From Gordonia tangerina (lineage in GTDB: Bacteria > Actinomycetota > Actinomycetes > Mycobacteriales > Mycobacteriaceae), in the NCBI RefSeq assembly GCF_021556435.1, contig NZ_JAKGCU010000021.1, positions 1-64,000 on the forward strand: a stretch of DNA of 64,000 bases, in the 5' to 3' direction. The notes beneath the pieces were generated by a model, which saw only the letters and a program-made list of their open reading frames with translations, was not told where the DNA came from and ran no database searches. This document shows, in pieces, positions 36,757 through 44,984 of the stretch (positions are counted from its first letter, which is position 1; each line of letters begins with the position of its first letter). A program made the translations under genes and the position numbers.

Positions 36757-37917
36757 ATGAATCGAGATCTCGCCATCGACGCGACGCGGGGGCTCGCGAT
36801 CTGGAGCATGATCTCGCTGCATTTCGCCGCCGGCACGCGTATCGCCGCGCCCACCCACATCTACCCGTACGTCGACGGGATGTCGGCGTTCGTCCTGTTG
36901 TCCGGCCTCGTTCTGGGCCTGGTCTATCGGCGGTGGATCGAGCGGCACTCGTTGGGTTTCGCCTACCGACGACTCGCGCGTCGGATCGTGGTGCTCTATC
37001 TGTGTCAGCTGACGATCGCGCTCACTGCGGTCGCTGCGGGGATGGCGGGTCATCGATGGCTCACCCTGCTGTTGCCGGTCGATGATTGGTGGCACGGGCT
37101 GGAGCTCGCGATCACCATGCGGTACCTGCCCAGCGGCGGCAACATCCTGCTGCTGTACATGCTGCTGATGGCGTCGGCCTACCTGCTGTTCCCACTGCTG
37201 ATGCGCAACCGGTGGCAACTCATCCTCGCGGGTTCGGTGCTCGCATACGCCATCTCGCTGGTGTGGTCACCGCACTGGTTCTACGTCACCTCGTTCACGG
37301 CCGGACACCGGATCCAGAACTGGGCGGCCTGGCAGATCATGTTCGTCCCGGCGGTCGTCGTCGGCTGGAAGTGGCGCGAGTGGGATGTTGCCGGTTTCGT
37401 CGACCGCCATCTGGCACCGATCATCGTGGTGGCCGTGGGGTTCGCCCTCGTTCTCCATCTCGGCGTGGATGCCGGACCATGGATCAGGTTCGAACCCACG
37501 CTCGCCGACAAACTCGACTTCCGCCCTGCCCGCGCCGTCGGCGCATGGCTGGCGGTACCGGCGGTCTACGGCATCTTCCGCCTCCTGCTGCGCCACTGGC
37601 ACCGGGACTGGGTACGCCCACTGGTGATGACCGGCACGCGCAGTCTGGATTCGTATGTCCTGCAGGCGCTCGCGCTGGTGGTTCTGCCCATCCACATAGC
37701 CCACCGGCCGTGGAACACCGCCACCTCGCTGTGCGTCGTGGTTCTGGTGTTCGGGTTGTGTTGGGCCTGGGCGGAGTTCCGCCAGGAATTCGGTATCGAC
37801 AAGCTCCACCGGCTACCGATGGTGGTTCGTGATCGCCTGTGGGCAGCCCGAAAACCGACAGCGCCCATTCAGATTCCGGAGCCGAGCTCGCCCGCGACTG
37901 TCACCCCTGACCACTGA
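36757..37917 (+). CDS. OpgC-like integral membrane acyltransferase
   Basis: A 386-residue polytopic membrane protein with about ten hydrophobic helices. The opening MNRDLAIDATRGLAIWSMISLHFAAG resembles the R-G-x-x-x-x-x-x-x-x-H start of acyltransferase-3/OpgC proteins that transfer acyl or succinyl groups to glycans at the membrane. The second helix has PYVDGMSAFVLLSGLVLGLVYR, as in OpgC. The C-terminal tail is Pro-rich and cytoplasmic. The ribosome site is weak; ATG 36757 is the first codon of the conserved region. The glycan or lipid acceptor is unknown, with the cell envelope most likely. Confidence 0.78.
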   Translation: MNRDLAIDATRGLAIWSMISLHFAAGTRIAAPTHIYPYVDGMSAFVLLSGLVLGLVYRRWIERHSLGFAYRRLARRIVVLYLCQLTIALTAVAAGMAGHRWLTLLLPVDDWWHGLELAITMRYLPSGGNILLLYMLLMASAYLLFPLLMRNRWQLILAGSVLAYAISLVWSPHWFYVTSFTAGHRIQNWAAWQIMFVPAVVVGWKWREWDVAGFVDRHLAPIIVVAVGFALVLHLGVDAGPWIRFEPTLADKLDFRPARAVGAWLAVPAVYGIFRLLLRHWHRDWVRPLVMTGTRSLDSYVLQALALVVLPIHIAHRPWNTATSLCVVVLVFGLCWAWAEFRQEFGIDKLHRLPMVVRDRLWAARKPTAPIQIPEPSSPATVTPDH

Positions 37918-37955
37918 GGAGCGAGCCTGCGAGCGTCACGAAGGGCGTGGTCGAC

Positions 37956-39470
37956 TCACGTCGCCTCGTACAGAATCCCCCGCCCGATGGCTTCGCGAAC
38001 CACCGGCAGAGCGGCTGCGGCGAGGGCATCGGGTTCCACTCCATGGAAGCCCGCGAGCAGTTCGAGCAGCGCGCCCAGCGGCACCTGTCCCCGGCACCCG
38101 GCCAGCAGGGCCCGCGAGACCTCATCCACCGCGAGGACCGCACCCGGACCGCCCGGACGTCGCACCGTCGCCGAGACCTGTTGCCACCCCTCACCCCCGG
38201 GCAAGGACTGTTCCTCCAGAAACACCGGCGATGTCGACAACCGAGTGGCAAGCAACCGTTCGTCGGAGATGTCGCGCAAGTAGTGCCGGCGAGCAAAGAA
38301 CGCCTCGGCCTCGACCCCTGTCACCTCCTCGCCGGCGCCGGTGATCTCCTCGATCGTCTGATCGGGTTCACCGCCGTCCCGGGAGCGCCTGCGCAACGTG
38401 ATCGAGCCCATGCCGATTCCGTCGATACCGTTGGCCGCGAACCAGTCCAACCATCGCGCACCCCGGTCGGCCGCCTGTTGTGCCGATTCCCCGGCGTCCG
38501 AGAGCCATAACGAGATGTAGGTGATGGGATCGGCGAACTCGCATTGTACCACCCAGGCGTCCAGGTCGGTGCCGGCCAGCCAGCCGCGCACCCGCTCGCG
38601 CCAGTCGGTGTCATGCGGCACTACCCAGTTGGCCAGGATCTGCGCGGTCCCACCCGGATTCAGGTGATCGGGAATCTGCCGGATCAGGTCCGCGCACAGC
38701 CCATCTCCGGCAACCCCCGAATCACGGTAGATGTAGTCCTGGCCTCCGGCACCCACCACAAATGGCGGGTTGGAGATGATGAGGTCGAACCTCTCCCCCG
38801 CCACCGGCTCGAACAGGCTGCCCGCACGCAGATCCCAGGCCATCTGATTCAGACGCGCTGTAGCCGCGGCCAACGCGAGGGCCCGCGGGTTGGTGTCGGT
38901 CGCCACGATCTCGTCACAGTGGTTGTCCAGATGCAGCGCCTGGATACCGCAGCCCGTGCCGATGTCGAGGGCCCTACCCACCGGCGTGCGGATCACCGCC
39001 CGCGCCAACGACACCGACGCCCCACCGATCCCGAGGACATGGTCGGCGGCCACCGGACCGGCGCGCATTGCGGAGTCCTGATCGGACACCACCAGGTACT
39101 CCCGGACATCGTCGGCGTGGGGGCGGATGTCCAGGGCGGCGCGCAGCGAATCGTCTGCGCCGCCGACCGTCAACACACCCGCGTCGACGAGCGCGTCGGG
39201 ACGCACCGACGGAAAGGCCCGCGCCACACCATCGGCGGGTTCGTCGGCACCGAGCAAGAACAGCCGGACGATGGCGGCCAGCGGCGCGTCGTGGTCGGGG
39301 GCCGCCCGGGTGGCGGCAAGTGCCGGCCACCAGACGCCGCGGCCCAGTGCCTCATTGGCGGATGCGCCGATCAGTTGATTGACGCCTTCGGATGTGTACC
39401 CGGCGGCCCGCAGGTCCTGACCGAGACGATCGACGACGGCGTGGTCGGCCAGTGGGTGTGGCCCGGTCAT
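37956..39470 (-). CDS. SAM-dependent methyltransferase, HemK/RlmG-like with N-terminal extension
   Basis: The 504-residue protein has an N-terminal winged-helix-like domain (about 1-145), then a class I methyltransferase fold: GRALDIGTGCGIQALHL binds SAM, EIVATDTNPRALALA follows, and the NPPF tetrapeptide in DLIISNPPFVVG is the signature of enzymes methylating a planar amide or amine such as glutamine or exocyclic base nitrogen. A further C-terminal domain of about 180 residues is unassigned. It is widespread in mycobacteria as a conserved protein, with the substrate unknown to me. It is divergent from ohrR. Confidence 0.85.
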   Translation of the reverse strand: MTGPHPLADHAVVDRLGQDLRAAGYTSEGVNQLIGASANEALGRGVWWPALAATRAAPDHDAPLAAIVRLFLLGADEPADGVARAFPSVRPDALVDAGVLTVGGADDSLRAALDIRPHADDVREYLVVSDQDSAMRAGPVAADHVLGIGGASVSLARAVIRTPVGRALDIGTGCGIQALHLDNHCDEIVATDTNPRALALAAATARLNQMAWDLRAGSLFEPVAGERFDLIISNPPFVVGAGGQDYIYRDSGVAGDGLCADLIRQIPDHLNPGGTAQILANWVVPHDTDWRERVRGWLAGTDLDAWVVQCEFADPITYISLWLSDAGESAQQAADRGARWLDWFAANGIDGIGMGSITLRRRSRDGGEPDQTIEEITGAGEEVTGVEAEAFFARRHYLRDISDERLLATRLSTSPVFLEEQSLPGGEGWQQVSATVRRPGGPGAVLAVDEVSRALLAGCRGQVPLGALLELLAGFHGVEPDALAAAALPVVREAIGRGILYEAT

Positions 39471-39542
39471 CCGAATCTCCGATACTTATTGCGCATCGCC
39501 TGGGTGGACACTCCCAGCACCCTGCACCAGCCATCGTCGATC

Positions 39543-39599
39543 GTCAACATTGGTTGACATCGGGCCGAGATCTGCCACAACTATGTTGTGCACAACATA
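39543..39599. promoter_or_regulatory. OhrR operator region: two palindromes
   Basis: TATGTTGTGCACAACATA at 39,582-39,599 is a perfect 18-bp palindrome 21 bp before the ohrR start. It sits where an OhrR/MarR dimer would block the ohrR-ohr promoter. A second dyad, GTCAAC-ATTG-GTTGAC, occupies 39,543-39,558, nearer the divergent methyltransferase gene. The first is a strong operator call from symmetry and position; the second is weaker. Confidence 0.85.
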
Positions 39600-39619
39600 A
39601 ATCGTGTAGGGTCGGATCC

Positions 39620-40114
39620 GTGACCGACGTTCGACTCGACGAGCAACTGTGCTTCGCGCTCTACTCCGCGTCTCGTGCCGTGATCGCGGCGCAACGGCCG
39701 GGGCTCGCCGAACTGGGTCTCACCTACCCGCAGTACCTGGCGATGCTGGTGCTGTGGGAGGAGGACGAGATCACCGTGTCCCGGTTGTGCCGTCGACTGC
39801 AGTTGGATTCCGGGACCGTGTCACCCCTGCTCCGCAGGCTCGAGACGCTCGGATACCTGAGCCGGCGGCGGTCCGCCTCCGACGAGCGCTCGGTCACCGT
39901 CGCCCTCACCCCCGAGGGCGTCGCACTCGGAGCCCGCGCGGATTGCGTCTACGACTCGCTGACCGCGGCCATCGCGGAGGCGGCCGAAAACCAACGAGAC
40001 GACGAATTCTCCTTTGACATAGACGATCTCGCCCAACTGCGCTCGACCCTGCATCAACTCACCGACGAGCTCCGTCGACATCTCGACGAACCCACGAAAG
40101 GACGCCCGACATGA
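39620..40114 (+). CDS. ohrR: OhrR, MarR-family organic-peroxide sensor/repressor
   Basis: The 164-residue repressor is released from DNA when its N-terminal Cys is oxidised by organic hydroperoxides. The sensing Cys lies in LDEQLCFALYSASRAV near residue 10, in the place typical of OhrR. The MarR winged helix is at about 40-100 (ITVSRLCRRLQLDSGTVSPL, LRRLETLGYLSRRRS, DERSVTVALT). GTG 39620 is chosen because family similarity begins immediately; the frame is open upstream to 39392. The stop overlaps the ohr ATG (ATGA). A perfect palindrome lies just upstream for autoregulation. Confidence 0.94.
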   Translation: MTDVRLDEQLCFALYSASRAVIAAQRPGLAELGLTYPQYLAMLVLWEEDEITVSRLCRRLQLDSGTVSPLLRRLETLGYLSRRRSASDERSVTVALTPEGVALGARADCVYDSLTAAIAEAAENQRDDEFSFDIDDLAQLRSTLHQLTDELRRHLDEPTKGRPT

Positions 40115-40533
40115 CCCCGATCTACACCGCGGAGGCACTCGCCACCGGAGACGGCCGCAACGGTCACGCACGGACATCGGATGGCAAAATCGATCTCGAC
40201 CTGGACATGCCCAAAGAATTGGGCGGGTCGGGGGTGGGCACCAATCCCGAGCAACTGTTCGCCGCCGGGTATGCGGCGTGTTTCCACAGTGCGCTGCGTC
40301 TGGTCGCCGGACAGGCCGGCGCCGACGTCACCGACTCCTCGGTCGGCGCTCGGGTTTCCCTCGGTTCCAACGATTCCGGCGGTTTCGAGCTCGCCGTGGA
40401 ACTTGAGGTGATCCTGCCCGCCGTCAGCGCACCCGAAGCTCGCCAACTGGTGGACAAGGCGCATGAGGTGTGCCCGTACTCCAACGCCACCCGCGGGAAC
40501 ATCGAGGTCTCACTCTCCGTGGCCGAAGACTGA
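40111..40533 (+). CDS. ohr: Organic hydroperoxide resistance protein
   Basis: Ohr is a thiol peroxidase that reduces fatty-acid and other organic hydroperoxides, using lipoylated protein as electron donor. The 140-residue protein has both reactive cysteines in context, AAGYAACFHSAL (peroxidatic) and AHEVCPYSNATR (resolving), plus the GTNPEQLFAAGY motif. It is co-translated with ohrR through a 4-nt overlap and is expected to be induced by organic peroxides. Confidence 0.97.
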   Translation: MTPIYTAEALATGDGRNGHARTSDGKIDLDLDMPKELGGSGVGTNPEQLFAAGYAACFHSALRLVAGQAGADVTDSSVGARVSLGSNDSGGFELAVELEVILPAVSAPEARQLVDKAHEVCPYSNATRGNIEVSLSVAED

Positions 40534-40566
40534 TCACCCGAACACACTTTTGACCGGAAGGGCACC

Positions 40567-40965
40567 ATGGCCTCCATTCTGCCGAGCAGTGAACCGACGT
40601 CGCGGCGAGCCGCACGACTGATTCTGGGCACCATCTTGACGACCGCCGGCATCGGCCATCTCACCTTCCAGCGCAAGGAGTTCCAGGCCCAAGTGCCAGA
40701 CTTCGTGCCGTTGGACCCCGACCTGACCGTGGTCGGCTCCGGGGTCGCCGAGATCGCCCTCGGCGCCGGATTGATCGCACTGCCGAAGCATCGTCGGATG
40801 ATCGGAACCGTCGCCGCCGCGTTCTTCGTGGCGGTGTTCCCCGGCAACATCCATCAGTACCGCAACAAGATCGATGCCTTCGGGCTGGACACCGATCGAA
40901 AGCGATTCATCCGCCTGTTCGGCCAGCCCGCGCTGGTTGCCGCCGCCTGGCACGCTCGCGGCTGA
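40567..40965 (+). CDS. Small DoxX-like membrane protein
   Basis: The 132-residue protein has about four hydrophobic helices (LILGTILTTAGIGHLTF; VGSGVAEIALGAGLIAL; MIGTVAAAFFVAVFPGNIHQY; LFGQPALVAAAW). The opening GHLTF and the GNIHQY motif resemble DoxX-family membrane proteins, which in mycobacteria partner oxidoreductases in redox stress. GGAAGGG precedes ATG 40567 and the gene follows ohr by 33 bp, so it is probably part of the peroxide-inducible unit. The biochemical role is unknown. Confidence 0.75.
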   Translation: MASILPSSEPTSRRAARLILGTILTTAGIGHLTFQRKEFQAQVPDFVPLDPDLTVVGSGVAEIALGAGLIALPKHRRMIGTVAAAFFVAVFPGNIHQYRNKIDAFGLDTDRKRFIRLFGQPALVAAAWHARG

Positions 40966-40975
40966 CAATCGACGT

Positions 40976-41011
40976 CACGGCCGAGTCGCGATTCACCGCG
41001 GCTCGGCCGTG
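40976..41011. terminator. Bidirectional terminator between the DoxX-like gene and lacI
   Basis: CACGGCCGAG (40,976-40,985) pairs with CTCGGCCGTG (41,002-41,011), with further inner pairing TCGCG/CGCGG. It overlaps the last codons of the convergent LacI gene, so it serves both transcripts. Confidence 0.75.
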
Positions 41012-42030
41012 GTGCGTCGCACCACCAGTTGCGGTGTGTGCCGATATATCTGCTGCGGGGCGTCGAGCCTGCCCATCCGCCGCAGCAAGAACTTGGCCGC
41101 TTGCGCGCCGACCGTGAAGTTGCCATTGTCCACAGAGGTCAACGAAATGTGCCGCAGACTGGCCAATTGCGTGTCGTCGTAGCCGATCAACGACAGATCG
41201 CGCGGTATCGACAATCCGCGATCGTCGGCGGCCGACATCGCCCCCAGCGAGGCCATGTCGTTGAACGCCAGGATCGCCGACGGCGGCGACGACGAGTCGA
41301 GTAGGCGTACCGTTGCCGCATATCCCCCCTCCTCGGTGGTCCCGCCGTATTCCACCACGCACTCGTCGGCAGCACCCGCCGCGGCAATCGTCTCCTCGAA
41401 GCCTTCGCGGCGCAGCCGGCCGACCATTCCCGGCCCCTGGATGTGGCCCAGCCGGCGATGCCCCAGTGTCAGCAGGTGTTCGGTCGCCAGGCGCGCACCG
41501 ACCCGATCGTCGTCGACTGCGATGTCGACGGTCGGCAGGTCGGGCTCCAGCGTGCCCGCCAGCACCACCGGGATCGATTGCGCCGCACGCTCCACGTCGA
41601 CCCGCGCGTCGGTGGTGCCGACCACGACCAGCCCGTCGACCTGCCGCGACAGCAGCGTCTCCACGGTGTCGCGGCCGACTTGGTGGTCCAGACGACTGTC
41701 GACCAACAACGGCGCGATGTCGACGGCGTCGAAAGTCGTCGCGAGGCCCTCGAGAAGGCTCACGTACCAGGGGTTGCGCAGATCGTTGATGACCACGCCG
41801 ACCGTGCCGCTGCGCGACTCCGACAGTCCGCGGGCGATGGTGTTGGGCCGGTACCCGAGTTCGGCCATCGCGTCGCGGACCCGCGCCCGCCGCTCCGCAC
41901 TGACATTCGGCTCATCGCGCAGCACGCGTGACACCACTGACTTCGACACCCCCGCATGAGCGGCGACGTCCCGGATCGTCGCCGGTCGCCGGTTGCCGAC
42001 GAGGTCGATCTCCGCTTCGTTCTCACTCAC
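40993..42030 (-). CDS. LacI-family repressor of the iolGEH operon
   Basis: The 345-residue regulator has a LacI helix-turn-helix and hinge at about residues 16-65 (TIRDVAAHAGVSKSVVSRVL, AELGYRPNTIARGL) and a periplasmic-binding-protein-like sugar domain (GTVGVVINDLRNPWY ... SAILAFNDMASLGAM ... LSLIGYDDTQLA). GTG 42030 (MSENEAE) is the start. It is transcribed divergently from iolG, with a perfect 22-bp palindrome 43 bp from its own start and 33 bp from iolG's. It is very likely the local repressor, responding to an inositol-derived or related polyol ligand (inference). Confidence 0.9.
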   Translation of the reverse strand: MSENEAEIDLVGNRRPATIRDVAAHAGVSKSVVSRVLRDEPNVSAERRARVRDAMAELGYRPNTIARGLSESRSGTVGVVINDLRNPWYVSLLEGLATTFDAVDIAPLLVDSRLDHQVGRDTVETLLSRQVDGLVVVGTTDARVDVERAAQSIPVVLAGTLEPDLPTVDIAVDDDRVGARLATEHLLTLGHRRLGHIQGPGMVGRLRREGFEETIAAAGAADECVVEYGGTTEEGGYAATVRLLDSSSPPSAILAFNDMASLGAMSAADDRGLSIPRDLSLIGYDDTQLASLRHISLTSVDNGNFTVGAQAAKFLLRRMGRLDAPQQIYRHTPQLVVRRTTAEPR

Positions 42031-42072
42031 GATCGATCATCCTATTGCCTCCGTGATCCACACCACGTATCG

Positions 42073-42094
42073 TGACTGGGACCGGTCCCAGTCA
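42073..42094. promoter_or_regulatory. 22-bp perfect palindromic LacI operator upstream of iolG
   Basis: The palindrome centre is ACTGGGACC/GGTCCCAGT, extended by TG and CA on the two sides, with no mismatch over 22 bp and a central CG as in classical LacI-family sites. It ends 32 bp before the TTG start codon of iolG, in the only gap between the divergent repressor and the operon. Confidence 0.9.
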
Positions 42095-42126
42095 TGTCCC
42101 ACAGCTGTCTCACACAGGAGTCCCAA

Positions 42127-43149
42127 TTGGTACGCATCGCTCTCGTCGGCGCCGGCTTCATCGGTTCGGTGCATGCGCGGAACCTCGCCGAGCACCCCGA
42201 GGTGCGGTTTGTGGGTGTCGGAGACATCGATGCTGCCCGGGCTGGTGACCTCGCCGTCCGGATGGGAACTCACCGGCTCACCGACGCCGAGATCTACGAC
42301 TCCGACCAGGTCGACGCGGTCCTGATCGCATCGTCGACCGATACCCACGCCGACCACCTGCGTCGCGCGGCCGTAGCGGGACTGCCCACCTTCTGCGAGA
42401 AGCCGATCGATCTGGATCTGGCACATGCAATCGACACCGTGGCGCGGGTGACCGCGTCCGGCGTGGCGACCATGGTGGACTTCAACCGACGATTCGATCG
42501 CGATCACAGCGAGTTGCACCGGTCGGTCCGTACCGGCGAGATCGGCGGAGTGGAGCTCGTCCAGTTGACCTCGCGCGGCCCGTCGCTTCCGCCACTGGAC
42601 TACATCGCGACCTCCGGCGGTCAGATGCGCGATCAAACCGTGCACTTCTTCGACCTGGCCCGCTGGATCACCGGCGAGGACCCGATCGATGTGTTCGCTG
42701 CCGGGTCCGTGTTCACCGACCCGCGAATGGCCCAATTCGGCGACGTCGACACCTCGGTCGTCACGCTACGGATGCCCAGCGGCGCACTCGTGCAGATCGA
42801 CAGTGCACGGCGAACGGGGTACGGCTACGACGAACGTATCGAGGTTCTCGGTTCGGATGGCATGATCGAATCCGGCTGCCGCCCAATCGGATCGGTATCC
42901 CGTTACGGGCCCGGCCGCATAGTCGGCGACGGGCTGCATGCCGGTTGGTTCGAGCGTGTCGCACCGACCTACCGCGCCGCACTCGATCATTTCCTCGCGG
43001 CCCTCACCACCGGCGCAGACATCGGCCCCACGCTCGGCGAGGCGCTCAAGGCGCAGGCCATCGCCGAGGCCGCCGCGCGCTCGCTGCGGACCGGCAACCG
43101 CGAAACCATCACCTACCCGGTGACGCCCAGCGCAGTCACCACGCACTGA
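42127..43149 (+). CDS. iolG: Inositol 2-dehydrogenase (Gfo/Idh/MocA family)
   Basis: NAD-dependent oxidation of myo-inositol (or a related polyol) to the 2-keto compound. The 340-residue protein starts VRIALVGAGFIGSVHARNL (Rossmann GxGxxG), with the conserved EKP in FCEKPIDLD and the C-terminal domain with RDQTVHFFDLARWI. The start is TTG 42127, with AGGAG seven bases upstream; the in-frame ATG at 42094 is rejected because it lies at the edge of the operator and has no ribosome site. It is first in an operon with iolE- and iolH-like genes. Inositol as substrate is inferred from those neighbours. Confidence 0.88.
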   Translation: MVRIALVGAGFIGSVHARNLAEHPEVRFVGVGDIDAARAGDLAVRMGTHRLTDAEIYDSDQVDAVLIASSTDTHADHLRRAAVAGLPTFCEKPIDLDLAHAIDTVARVTASGVATMVDFNRRFDRDHSELHRSVRTGEIGGVELVQLTSRGPSLPPLDYIATSGGQMRDQTVHFFDLARWITGEDPIDVFAAGSVFTDPRMAQFGDVDTSVVTLRMPSGALVQIDSARRTGYGYDERIEVLGSDGMIESGCRPIGSVSRYGPGRIVGDGLHAGWFERVAPTYRAALDHFLAALTTGADIGPTLGEALKAQAIAEAAARSLRTGNRETITYPVTPSAVTTH

Positions 43150-43180
43150 TCGACCCGACCCACCGAAGGGATACACCCAC

Positions 43181-44086
43181 ATGAGCAACATCGTCGTCGG
43201 CTCCGCACCGGATTCCTGGGGCGTCTGGTTTCCGGACGATCCGCAACAGACCCCGTACACCCGATTCCTCGACGAGGTCGCGGCATCGGGCTACGAGTGG
43301 ATCGAGCTGGGCCCGTTCGGCTATCTGCCCACCGACCCGAAGCAACTGCTCGATGAACTCGGCGAGCGTGGACTGAAGCTGTCGGCCGGCACTGTCTTCG
43401 AGCACCTGCACCAGGACAATTCGTGGGACGCGGTATGGACCCAGATCGAGGACGTCGCCAAACTCACGGCGGCGGTCGGGGGCAAGCACGTCGTGGTGAT
43501 CCCGGAGATGTGGCGCGATCCTGCGACCGGTGACGTCCTCGAGGACCGCGACCTGACCGAGGAGCAGTGGCGCAAGAAGACCGAGGGCATGGACGAACTC
43601 GGCAAGGCGATGTTCGAGAAGTACGGTGTGCGTGCGCAGTATCATCCGCACGCCGACAGTCACGTGGACACCGAGGAGAACATCTACCGCTTCCTCGAGA
43701 ACACCGACGGTGAGTTCGTCAACCTCTGCCTCGACACCGGTCACGTGAGCTATTGCGGCGGTGATAATCTCGCCATCATCCGCAACCACCCCGAGCGGAT
43801 CGGCTACCTGCACCTCAAGCAGGTAGACGAAACGGTACGCGCCAAGGTGGCCGCCGACGATCTGCCGTTCGGTGAGGCCGTGCGCCTGGGCGCGATGACC
43901 GAACCGCCACGTGGCATCCCGGAGATGCCGCCGCTGCTCGAGGCGGTCGCCGACCTCGACATCGACATCTTCGCCATCGTCGAGCAGGATATGTACCCCT
44001 GCTCCCCGGATGCTCCGTTGCCCATCGCCCAGCGGACCCAGAAGTACCTGGGTTCCTGCGGTGTCCCGGCCGTCCGCTTCCGCTGA
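43181..44086 (+). CDS. iolE: IolE-like 2-keto-myo-inositol dehydratase / sugar isomerase-epimerase family
   Basis: The 301-residue TIM-barrel protein aligns with IolE-type dehydratases by its start (VGSAPDSWGVWFPDD, IELGPFGYLPTDPKQL) and metal-ligand region (YHPHADSHVDTEENIYRFL, NLCLDTGHVSYCGGD, YLHLKQVD, VEQDMYP). Metal-binding Glu/Asp/His residues of the xylose-isomerase-like superfamily are therefore in place. It would act on the keto product of IolG. It follows iolG by 31 bp. Specificity within the superfamily (dehydratase against isomerase IolI) cannot be settled by reading alone. Confidence 0.82.
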   Translation: MSNIVVGSAPDSWGVWFPDDPQQTPYTRFLDEVAASGYEWIELGPFGYLPTDPKQLLDELGERGLKLSAGTVFEHLHQDNSWDAVWTQIEDVAKLTAAVGGKHVVVIPEMWRDPATGDVLEDRDLTEEQWRKKTEGMDELGKAMFEKYGVRAQYHPHADSHVDTEENIYRFLENTDGEFVNLCLDTGHVSYCGGDNLAIIRNHPERIGYLHLKQVDETVRAKVAADDLPFGEAVRLGAMTEPPRGIPEMPPLLEAVADLDIDIFAIVEQDMYPCSPDAPLPIAQRTQKYLGSCGVPAVRFR

Positions 44087-44107
44087 CCACGCTGAGGAGT
44101 TTCGACG

Positions 44108-44983
44108 ATGAAGGTTGCACTCGACCCCACCCCGTTCCACCACAGCTATTCACTGCTCGAATTGCCCGGCGTCGTTGCCGATCTCGGCTACGAGTACCTG
44201 CAGTTGACGCCGCACGTGGACATGATCCCCTTCTTCAATCACCCCAAGGCCGACGACGCCCTGGTGGCGAAATTCCGCAAGGCCTGCGCCGACGCGGGCG
44301 TCGGCATCGCCTCGGTGCTGCCGGTGCTGCGCTGGTCGGGGCCCGACGAGGACGCCCGCGAGGCCGCAGTCCGCTACTGGAAACGGGCGATTCAGATCAC
44401 CGTCGACCTCGGCGTCAACGTGATGAACACCGAGTTCTCCGGCCGCCCCGAGAAGCCCGAGGAGTCCGAACGGGCCTTCTTCCGGTCGATGGAAGAACTC
44501 GTGCCGATCATCGAGCGCGAAGGCATCGACGTCCGGATCGATCCGCACCCCGACGATTTCGTCGAGGACGGCCTGGCCGCCATCCGGATGATCCGCGGCA
44601 TCAACTCGAAGAACTTCGGGCTGGTGTACGTCGCCTGCCACAGCTTCCACATGGGCGGGAACATGGCCGAGATCATGACCACCGCCGGTGACATGCTGCG
44701 TCTGGTGCATGTCGCCGACACCATGGATCATCATGCCTCTCATGGTCTTCGCTACATCACCAATCCGCCCGGAAATGCGGTGCGCGTACATCAGCACCTC
44801 AAGATCGGCGATGGCGACGTCAATTGGGACGAATTCTTCGGCACCTTGGGTGAGATCGGCTTCTACGATCGCGACGACACGGTCATGGTCTCGAGTGTGT
44901 TCGCGGAGAACGAGAATGCCCACGAGGTCTCGCGCTACCAGTTGTCCGCGATGACCGACTACGTCGCCAAGTACCGGGGCTGA
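44108..44983 (+). CDS. iolH: IolH-like sugar phosphate isomerase/epimerase
   Basis: The 291-residue TIM-barrel protein resembles Bacillus IolH along its whole length: VADLGYEYLQLTPHVDMIPF, then RWSGPDEDAREAAVRYWKRA, GVNVMNTEFSGRPEKPEESE, SMEELVPIIEREGIDVRI, HVADTMDH and HQHLKIGDGDVNWDEFF. IolH belongs to inositol clusters but its reaction is not firmly established. GAGGAG lies about 10 bp before ATG 44108. Two superfamily members in a row, iolE- and iolH-like, strengthen the inositol assignment. Confidence 0.85.
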   Translation: MKVALDPTPFHHSYSLLELPGVVADLGYEYLQLTPHVDMIPFFNHPKADDALVAKFRKACADAGVGIASVLPVLRWSGPDEDAREAAVRYWKRAIQITVDLGVNVMNTEFSGRPEKPEESERAFFRSMEELVPIIEREGIDVRIDPHPDDFVEDGLAAIRMIRGINSKNFGLVYVACHSFHMGGNMAEIMTTAGDMLRLVHVADTMDHHASHGLRYITNPPGNAVRVHQHLKIGDGDVNWDEFFGTLGEIGFYDRDDTVMVSSVFAENENAHEVSRYQLSAMTDYVAKYRG

Positions 44984-44984
44984 C

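Noticed and set aside
42094..42126. ATG start for iolG
   Set aside because: It begins at the edge of the operator palindrome, lacks a ribosome site, and adds 11 unconserved residues; TTG 42127 has AGGAG.
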